Positions 56,702 to 64,000 of a stretch of 64,000 nucleotides of DNA are shown here, in pieces. Position 1 is the stretch's first letter; the number at the start of each line of letters is the position of its first letter. The stretch is taken from the NCBI RefSeq assembly GCF_002575655.3, contig NC_053036.3:642962736-643026735 (forward strand), given 5' to 3'. A program made the translations under genes and the position numbers. Source of the DNA: Aegilops tauschii subsp. strangulata. Taxonomy: Eukaryota > Streptophyta > Magnoliopsida > Poales > Poaceae. The notes under the pieces were generated by a model, which was not told the origin of the DNA, ran no database searches, and worked only from the letters and a program-made list of their open reading frames with translations.

Positions 56702-57657
56702 TAAGTAAAAAGAATGAAAAACAGCCTCCAGCCTGCTCCCCTTGTCGGTACCGTTGGCGCACACACAGAACCGGGTGGGCCAGATCTAAAAACGACAGTG
56801 AACCTGACGGAAGCACTTCGTGCTTTATTAGTAGGTAAAGATAAAGATATACAATTTCACTTCATTGTAATGGGAATTGTTCCATGTCTCACTATGAAAC
56901 TCCATGACCCATGAGGCCTTCACTCCGACAAGTTAAGTTTCTTTCGCATATTTATGTTCATTCCAATTAGTACTTTCAAATAAGCCCAATTTATTATAAA
57001 TTTATACATCCTTCTATAATTTTATGAAGTATCAAATATTAAAATTTGATATAGTAGTAATATTAAGTTATCCCGGGTTTCATTTCTTTTTTATAGACTT
57101 ACTGATTTTAAAACTTCTTGAAGTTTTTGAAAGTTGTCAAAACGTTGGAGCCTCACATGGTTTTAAGTTTTAGTTATGAAACTTGCTGGCTTTACCGTTC
57201 ATTTAATTATGTGTCAGCAGTTGAAACTTGTTGAAAGTTTGAAAAGTGTCAAAACATATTCAAAACTGATCTCATTTCAAAGCCCTCGTCATTAGGAACA
57301 CAAATATGCATAAGCAATATAAATTGGACTTTCGGTTCAAAAGATAAGAACATTTAAGGTGGGATGAGTGAGCCATGCGCTCTCTCAAAACAAAAATTGC
57401 ATGTGTAGACCTCCTTTACAGCAATTAAAGGATCAGTCTAAACTAGTATCATTATTTTTCTATCTCTTAGCCCATGGGCATTTTAAAGTCATGCATTTTG
57501 TTGCAGCGTACTGACAACTGGGTCTAGCCTATGCAACTTAATTATATGTATCAGATATAGTGCTTGATGAGTATGATGCATATTAAGAAATAAAGCCACA
57601 CATATGCAACTAGACTATTTTTGTACTTCAGACATTTTGGTTGCATGAAATGCTTCT
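56702..57657. other. AT-rich spacer
   Basis: No supported gene. Short GTTGAAACTTGTTGAAAGTT-like direct repeats near 57120-57260 are the only structure noted. Confidence 0.4.
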
Positions 57658-57945
57658 ACACTACTGGGACAACGCATATACGTGGGATCACATTAGTTGG
57701 TGGGGCATACTCTAGACCCTGTCACTGGCATTTCGGCCTGACAGCAATGGATGGAGGAAAACGCCGCCTGGCGCTAGTACTTACTAACCAGTGGCAGGCC
57801 TAAATTCCTTCCTCACATTGGTTCTCCGGGCTCAAGTTAGCCGTGGGATAAGAGTTCTAGTGGTGGGCAGTAAAATTTGGTCTGCCACTGGTAGGTATGT
57901 TATCAGTAGCGGGCACTGCTTCTTGCCCACCACTAGTAATTTGGC
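57658..57945. mobile_element. CACTA-like remnant with GCCCRCCACT repeats
   Basis: CACTACTGGGACAACGC at 57658 is a CACTA-type left end. It is followed by related strings in both directions (AGTGGTGGGCA, GCCACTGGTAG, GTAGCGGGCA, GCCCACCACTAGTA) as in subterminal arrays. A right terminus was not found, so the boundary is approximate. Confidence 0.5.
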
Positions 57946-58826
57946 CACAAAAGTTGTCGCAGTTACAGCCATATGGAGGTAAACTAGTAGCAATTTCCAC
58001 TTTTTGCCCGTCAGTACTAAAACACATAGGTATTTCGTTTAATTTCTTGTACTTGTTTTTATGTTTCACTGTGGAATTTCTTTATGACCATGTTATTGTG
58101 CGATTTTTTTTCAACTTTGTAGGTTTCTTTATTTATTGTATATTAGGCCTTTTATAATCAAATTTAAACTGCAACTAGGCATTTAAAATTAATTTCAAAA
58201 GGTGAAACAAAAAATTGTTTAGGGCTAATGAAACAAAAAATTGCTTTCTTGAAATATGTATGTGTTAAAGATGAAACTCACGAGTTAATTTCAGTTATGT
58301 AAATTACTTCTCAAAAAACTTAAAAAGGTTGTCTGAAAATCGCATGTTGTGATTACATGACATGTAGAGTATGTAGTTTAAATTTTACGAATATTTGAAA
58401 AGTCTATGATGTATATTTTTGAAAAATATGGACAACCACGAGGCACGCGCATCGCATGCCCAACCAATGAATGTGTAGTTCTTATTTGCAAATGTAGCCT
58501 AAATACATAGTTAGAAACTTAAATGGTACATTTTAACCCATATTTGGGAATTTTCATATACATTGTATTTTATACCAATAGTAATTAGGCACTCCCAAGA
58601 AAATCCACGTTAATAAAAAATTGTGAACCGTTAATCTGGTGGGATCGTGTTATTATGGTGTAGATTGACTCGTGTAATTCTAGGTTGAAATTTCGTGGAA
58701 AAACGCCATGGCCATGATCGCTTATGGGTTGTAAAAGTAGAATTCACATGAGACACGATCCTAATATTGATCTACCGTTTCTTCCTCCTATAATTACAAC
58801 AATCTTAAGCTTGAAAAAATTAGAGT
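57946..58826. other. AT-rich spacer before the SINE
   Basis: Nothing with a recognisable gene or element end was found. One stretch (58655-58800) has the look of old repeat sequence, without termini. Confidence 0.4.
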
Positions 58827-58844
58827 GATATCTATCTCCTTTGC

Positions 58845-59146
58845 GCAAAACAACCTGTGGTTGGATGGTTAGAGGGACTATGGTATCCCCAGCCCACCAG
58901 GGTTCAAGTCCTGGTGCTTGCATTTATTCCTGAATTATTTCAGGATTTCCGGCGATGCGCATTCAGTGGGAGGAGACGTTCCCGTCGATGACGAAGTGCC
59001 TACGTTGACTTCGTAAATTTCAAGATGATATATCGGCTCAGTCTTTTGAAGATGCTCATAGAGGTAGGGTGTGATTGCGTGCGTTCATAGGGGTGAGTGT
59101 ATGTGCGTGTATATGAGCGCTTGCGTTTGTACCGTGTTCAAAAAAA
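58845..59146 (+). mobile_element. tRNA-derived SINE, Au-like
   Basis: An exact 18-bp duplication GATATCTATCTCCTTTGC flanks it (58827-58844 and 59147-59164), which shows target-primed insertion. The 5' part is tRNA-like with a pol III A box (TTGGATGGTTAGAG) and B box (GGTTCAAGTCC). The body includes TTCCGGCGATGCGCATTCAG and GGAGGAGACGTTCCCGTCGA, and it ends GTTCAAAAAAA. These strings match my recollection of the Au SINE of Triticeae. It depends on LINE machinery in trans. Confidence 0.9.
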
Positions 59147-59210
59147 GATATCTATCTCCTTTGCAAAAACAAAAGGACGGGAAAAAATGTCTATCTAATA
59201 TTAATAGAGA

Positions 59211-60000
59211 TCTCTACCTAATAATAAAGTGCCTATGGCTCCTGATCGTAAATCATCGGCATTTTTGTCGAAAAGTACCTGTTTTTTATCGAAATTACTT
59301 CGCAGTCCAAGTTTTAGTTAGTCCCAAAAAACATTGTGTTTTCGTAGAAAATACCATGTAGTTTGTACAAATTAACCCGGCGTCCTATTTTAAGTGTGAG
59401 AAAAATTGTTCACTGATTTTCAGTAAACCCCTCGTTCTTTCTGCTTAATCAACCAGCGGTTCTAGTTATAGTGAGTTTATAGACTTTTTAAAATATTCAT
59501 ATTTTTTAAAGCCTAATTACTATTTTGACATGTTATATATGAAAATTGATTAAAAATATGTAGAGTTTGAGTATGATATTGTTTTACCTGTTAAAAAATT
59601 TAAAATGTTATTTATGGTGCAATCTTAATCAACAACGCACTATCCGTCTTTATTTTATTCTAGTGTAGATCTGTATTAAAAATCAGCACCTCAGCAAAAT
59701 CAACACCATCGATAACCATGCATACACGCCTTGGCGAAACCTCCGGTTGAAAAAACAAAGTACATTTTTCATCTTATGCGGAGAGAGAGAGAGAGGGAGA
59801 AAACGCCTTAGAATTGAATACATTCAAACACGTTGTGATTATGTGAGCACCGAGACCACCGTTAAAGAGGGTGCGAAGGAGGATAAGCGGCAACAGATAT
59901 GGGTTGCATGTGGACATGTTGGGTCTTCAGTTATGGTTTTTGTGTAGAGACGTGTGGGATTTTTTGTTACCTCGTTACAGCGCACGGGCTCTTTTGCTAG
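59211..60000 (+). mobile_element. Non-autonomous Helitron, 790 bp
   Basis: It begins TCTCTACCTAATAATAAAGT after an A and ends TCGTTACAGCGCACGGGCTC then TTTTGCTAG before a T. These are the canonical TC...CTRR ends and A/T insertion site. A short GC-rich stretch lies upstream of the CTAG. A (GA)n run is near 59781. No Rep/helicase is present. Its 5' end resembles the truncated Helitron at 32858. Confidence 0.82.
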
Positions 60001-60318
60001 TCGAGATAAAAAGAAATCGAGACTCCTGCGACACGCACAAACGCACGCAACCAAGTATTGAGGACTGATCCGTCTCTTTGGTTTCATCGAATCTTCTTTT
60101 TCTTTTCCTTTGGTACTGTCCGGTCTCAATTAGTACGGCCTTTGCATGCCTTGTAAGCCAGGTCCGATCCGATCTCAATTACGAGTAGTAAGGAGTATTT
60201 CGTGACGCGTTGTGCATCCAGAGTCCGGTTCGTAATGCATGATCTACTTACCTAGCCAGCTCAATAAAGTAACCGGCGGACCAAGAAGCCAGGGAGACAG
60301 ATCGATCGACCCAGCATC

Positions 60319-61763
60319 ATGGTCCTGGTGATGGAGCTACCCGACGACCTGCTCGTCGATGTCCTTAGACGCCTTCCTCCGCGGCCTCGCCATGGCACGG
60401 TGCGTCCACAGTTGCTGGCGCGCCATCATCGACACACGCCGCCCATGCACCTCCTCCCCCTCCCGCTGGCGGGCATCCTTATCAACTTCAACGGCCACCG
60501 TCTCACGGAGCTCTTCGCCCACCCCTCGCCGGCACCGGTCACGGTCAGCTCCAAGTTCCACCACTACCTGCCTGATGCTGCCCGTGATTTCTATGATGCG
60601 ATCATAATGGACCACTGCAACGGCCTCCTCCTTCTGAGCGGCGGCTACGTGGTGAACCCCGCTACACGGCAATGGGCCAAGCTGCCTTGCCCACGGCCAC
60701 CATTCCGCTACGGCAAGGAGCACTTCTGGTACCACGAGTAGATCATGTTTGACCCTGCCGTGTCGCCGCACTATGAGGTGCTCGTCGTCCCGGAGGGTCT
60801 TTACAGGCGGGAAACACTGGACCGTGGGGTGGCGGCGTGGGAGTGGCCGCCGTCGCCGATGTTGCTGCAAATTTTCTCCTCGAGGACGAATGGGTGGGAG
60901 GAGAGATCATTCCAGCGGCAAGGGGAGTCGTTCAGCACCGTCGCCGACCTGCCTTGGTCCGGCGACCCAAAAAGTGCTGTCTACTGGCGTGGAGACCTCT
61001 ATGTGCACCACTATTTTGTTATGAGGTATACTTAAGCCTGCATGCACCATCATTCTCCTAATTAATTACGCGATATATCACTCGATTTTAATTTTGTTTA
61101 TGTGTCTTGTTTTGTTTGTTTTTCTACTTTTATATGCACAGAATATCTTTGTCAAGCGGCAAGTACCAAGTAATTAAACCGCCCCAAGATATTAATTCGA
61201 GCAGAACTCCAAAACTACAGCTTGGAAGATCAGAGAAGGGAGTGTATCTCGCATCAATTGCTTCCCATGCAGAGCGGCTTCAAGTTTGGATCCTCGATGA
61301 ATCTTCTGCTCGTCTCGAGTGGGTCCTAAAGTATCAAGCAGATATTAGGCATATACTGTCACATCGGGGCTACAATCCGAAAGTTCAGGGGTCTTGGGTC
61401 ATGGAAGATAGCAACTATCATTCTTATCATGATAGATTTCCTGATTACAAAGAACAAGCACCACCGGAAAATGGATTTGAATGGGACTCAGATAATGAGG
61501 ATGTTCTTGACACCAAAGATAAGGTTGATGGGGAGTGCAGAGAATATGTTGACATTATTGGATTTCATCCCCAGAAAGAAGTTGTCTTTTTGAGTGAATC
61601 ATTGGAGAGAGGATTTGCCTATCACCTGAGTACCTCAAAGCTTCAGGACTTGGGATACATGTATCCCACACAGTATGATGAGTTTGCTGAAGGCGGTAAA
61701 TTGATCGAAAGCTCGTTTCCATACACACCGTGTTGGACCGCAGAGTTCCCTACAAATTATTGA
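60319..61763 (+). pseudogene. F-box-type gene, disabled
   Basis: Exon 1 is 60319-61025 and exon 2 is 61142-61763 (GT-AG; the split codon gives MRISLSSG). It starts MVLVMELPDDLLVDVLRRLPPR, the F-box start that binds Skp1 in SCF ubiquitin ligases. The rest of the F-box (LAMARCVHSCWRAIID) is in another frame, and the frame returns at about LLPLPLAGI, so two compensating indels scramble about 25 residues. A TAG at 60739 interrupts YHE-IMFDPAVSPHYEVL. The C-terminal part (HGDLYVHH-type, SLSSGKYQVIKPP, DIIGFHPQKEVVFL) is the grass F-box-associated domain, otherwise open to 61763. A product from the ATG at 60745 would lack the F-box. Confidence 0.8.
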
Positions 61764-62831
61764 TTCAGAAGCGTGTCATGGATTATCATTTTTACAGATA
61801 GCAACACCCTTGGTGTATTCAAATCGAGTAGAACATGTGTAATGTTACTTTCTCACATTATAGTCGAGATAAATCTGAAAAATCTAGTGTTGTATTTATT
61901 TTATGTGTACTTTCTATAATAGCATTAATTATATGACCCATGCAATATTGCTTCACAAATCTCGACAGATTGTTTAGATGGATGTCACACCATGGATTGG
62001 AATAAATCTCGATAGAGTAATTTTTGTACTTATGGTCTTAAGAAATTAGTACGAATTTTTAATTTTCTATTTTCTAGGTCGAAATGTGTCCCGTGCAAAT
62101 CGATGATGAGAGTATTCACCTATCATTTGAAGACTTCAAATTAAGGGCCGAGAAACATCTACTGAAAAAGCTTCTCCATGGAAAACTGGCGAGTGCAAGG
62201 CGCCACGACAGCAACGTCGACCACAACCTCCACGTTGCCCACACAGCCGTGGGAGGCTGCCAACCAGCACCCGCCGGCACAACCTGCTACACGCAGGACG
62301 CACCACGGGCCACTGGCTACGGCTGCTGCCCCGGGAGCCAAGGCCCTCTCCATGCATCCAGGAAGGAGGCGCCATATCACCGCCCTCACCTTCATCGCGG
62401 CCATGCACCCACGCTGAAGAAGCCCTCTGGCAGTGGCAAGGGGAAGGGAGAGGGAGGGGGAAATGCTGTGACGGTGCCACTAGGGTTGCCCCCGAATCGG
62501 CTCAGAACATGGAGAAATCCTCACTAGTTAAACTGTTTCATCCGCAAATTTCTTTTGAAGTTATCTATCCATCCTGGAAAGCAATTGCAGCTTGTTAGCT
62601 TGGTTGCAGTTTGGCATGATAAATAAACAAACATAGCCATTGTTCTGTTTAGTCCAGAATTAAACCTCACAAAGCATATAGTAGTTACTTGATAAATAAT
62701 CTTGGTTACAATCAGCATATCATCAAATTTACTCTGAGCATCTGTGTTAAAAAAACACGACTCTGTTGCCATCCAATTGGCATCTGGCGAGAGATCGATC
62801 GTTAATGGCATGCTGAAGCTAGCCCGTATTA
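61764..62831. other. 3' flank of the F-box gene and GC-rich block
   Basis: A frame at 62084-62527 starts with EIDDE/FEDFKLRAEKHLLKKLLHG-like residues and continues into GC-rich low-complexity text. I do not recognise it and cannot say whether it is a separate gene, a downstream exon or a captured piece. The remainder is AT-rich. Confidence 0.35.
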
Positions 62832-63890
62832 GAGCATCTACAGCCGGACTTGGCGAATCCGGTCCCTCAAATGCCCGTGGAAGTGCTCGGGCGCGCCCAC
62901 AGACACTAATCGATCATGCCTCAAATTTCTTTTCTCACAATCGGACACCTGAAATTCAAACAAACTCATGCGACTACGTACTACATCAGGACATGTCATC
63001 GGACAATAAAAAATTGACATATTTAACCTACATACTAGCTATGGAGAAGATCATCCAAGGCTGTCCTTGTCGTCCTTCCCGCTGAAGGAGAGGTCGAAGG
63101 CGTAGTATCGAACGAGCCAGAGCTGTCCAACCTGTCGATGTCCTCTTTCTCCTCCTTGGGGGGCAGTTTGGTGGACTGCCCGATTCAGCTCTCGGACCAG
63201 GGCCCGTGTGTACCTCCGCTGCTGCTTCTTTACAATGCGGGCGCGGATGGCTTCCTCCTCTGGGGTAGTGCGTGCCACCGCATCAGCCGCCTCGTTCCCA
63301 TGGTGGGCACACCGGTCCCGGTAGGAATCATATTTTGGCGGACCGGTGATGGAGAAATGTGGATTGGAAGGCTCCCGGGAGGACCGCGATGTTCCAGCCT
63401 CAGAGGATCCGAGCGCACGATGCGCTGACGTAATGGACTTGCGCTGGACAGATCCCGCTTTCGGTCGGGCGCTGTCCTCCCGGAAGCAGTAGAGTGCATT
63501 GCGAACGACCATTGCCTCCTCCAAACCGCACGAGACGACACGCCAGTCGATGGATTTGTATTGGTCGTCGTTAAATCTGCTACCCGCCATGCCAAAGAAG
63601 GCCGGAGATCACCGCACGCAAGTTTGGCTGGCGAAGGGAAGTGGCTAGAGTTTGGTCTGGCGAGCGGATGGGGGTGAATATATGTGGGATTGGGTGGGTC
63701 GGATCCGATGTGACTGGGCGCCCTCATATCCGTCCTACATTTGGGCTGGATACGAAGGGTACCCGTCAACCCGGACGTTTGAGACCCGTTCGAGGCGCTC
63801 ATCTGTATCGCTTTTTTATGACCGGTCAGTGACCGGGCCGTCCGCATGGGCGTTTGAAAGGGGGCAAGCCGACGACTTGTATACGTGCAT
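62832..63890. mobile_element. DNA transposon-like unit, unclassified
   Basis: The left side begins GAGCATCTACAGCCGGACTT and continues CCCTCAAATGCCCGTGG. The right side, reverse-complemented, contains CGGCTTGCCCCCTTTCAAAC then GCCCATGCGG, an imperfect inverted match, with GTCAGTGACCGG next to it. The outermost right bases do not match, so the right end is approximate and no target duplication was seen. A minus-strand ORF (63051-63590) fills the interior. Confidence 0.45.
63051..63590 (-). CDS. Unrecognised ORF within the transposon-like unit
   Basis: 179 codons from ATG at 63590. The protein is charged, with RFNDDQYKSIDWRVVS at the start, Ser-rich RALGSSEAGTSRSSREPS, then KYDSYRDRCAHHGNEAADAV and a basic helical stretch RARIVKKQQRRYTRALVREL. 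There are no transposase, zinc-finger or protease motifs I can name. Related frames seem common in Triticeae repeats, so it is probably element-derived. A longer frame on the same strand in another phase (63230-63904) is its shadow. Confidence 0.4.
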   Translation of the reverse strand: MAGSRFNDDQYKSIDWRVVSCGLEEAMVVRNALYCFREDSARPKAGSVQRKSITSAHRALGSSEAGTSRSSREPSNPHFSITGPPKYDSYRDRCAHHGNEAADAVARTTPEEEAIRARIVKKQQRRYTRALVRELNRAVHQTAPQGGERGHRQVGQLWLVRYYAFDLSFSGKDDKDSLG

Positions 63891-64000
63891 GTGCTAGCGA
63901 TCACAAGATCTAGCAGGCAGCTAGTTGCTTAATCACAACCAGATGTATACACTTGGTCGATCAAGGCGTAAGAGACTAAGAACGTGACCCGCAAAAAAAA

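Noticed and set aside
58857..58930. Stand-alone tRNA gene
   Set aside because: The A and B boxes belong to a SINE body with an 18-bp duplication around the whole unit; no cloverleaf with a clear anticodon arm was evident.
62084..62527. 147-codon frame after the F-box gene
   Set aside because: Only the first 35 residues look protein-like; the rest is GC-rich low complexity overlapping two antisense frames. Left as unassigned.
1..64000. CRISPR array, operon-like organisation or prokaryotic features
   Set aside because: Introns, LTR retrotransposons, MITEs and plant receptor families show nuclear plant DNA; no regularly spaced repeat-spacer array was seen.

Overview
This window looks like a piece of a large, repeat-rich grass genome, most likely Triticeae (wheat, Aegilops, barley or rye group). 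The diagnostic pieces are an Angela/WIS/BARE1-type Copia retrotransposon with its 1.7 kb LTR, CACTA elements with CACTA termini and 3-bp target duplications, Stowaway MITEs, Helitrons ending in a hairpin plus CTAG, and a tRNA-derived SINE resembling the Triticeae Au family. The species and chromosome cannot be read from the sequence.

The left third (about 2-23 kb) is a resistance-gene region. Two paralogous CC-NB-ARC-LRR genes lie head to tail on the + strand (4900-11002 and 12260-17282). They share a four-exon structure that I rebuilt from splice signals and paralogue comparison. The first is open throughout but carries a LINE endonuclease fragment in its third intron. The second has an in-frame TAG at codon 3. 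A third copy of the NLR 5' leader sits near 2 kb with no NLR behind it. A non-RD LRR receptor kinase of the Xa21/EFR class (subfamily XII) follows on the minus strand (18364-21815). Upstream of it is a duplicated copy of its own 5' end, cut off after about 69 codons.

From 23.5 to 28.7 kb there is a roughly 5.2 kb Mutator-like element (MULE). It is bounded by inverted repeats and carries a FAR1-type transposase gene with a FAR1 zinc domain, MULE transposase domain and SWIM finger. Its 3' coding part contains a duplicated exon-intron unit and a CAA-to-TAA stop. Next come fragments of a host membrane-protein gene (31.4 kb), a large AT-rich inverted repeat, and a Helitron 5' end.

From 34.8 to 43.8 kb lies a decayed minus-strand Copia element of the Angela group. 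It is split by a 2.67 kb CACTA element (38433-41102, TSD GGA) that has no transposase. Instead that element carries a coiled-coil/Ulp1-like cysteine peptidase gene. A truncated CACTA-like element at 43.8-44.6 kb contains a 5S rRNA-like segment.

From 47.4 to 60 kb is a nest of Helitrons. One carries a broken GT61 glycosyltransferase fragment. Another apparently carries an RNase H fragment and hosts a 4.55 kb CACTA (51494-56043, TSD TAA), which in turn hosts a MULE MITE (54544-55197, 9-bp TSD). A SINE with a perfect 18-bp TSD and a 790-bp Helitron follow. The right end has an F-box-type gene broken by a stop codon and two compensating frameshifts (60319-61763), and a DNA transposon-like unit with an unrecognised ORF (63051-63590).

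The best candidates for intact host genes are NLR1 and the LRR receptor kinase. Both are cell-autonomous immune receptor types, one intracellular and one at the plasma membrane. Most of the rest is mobile DNA and captured gene pieces.
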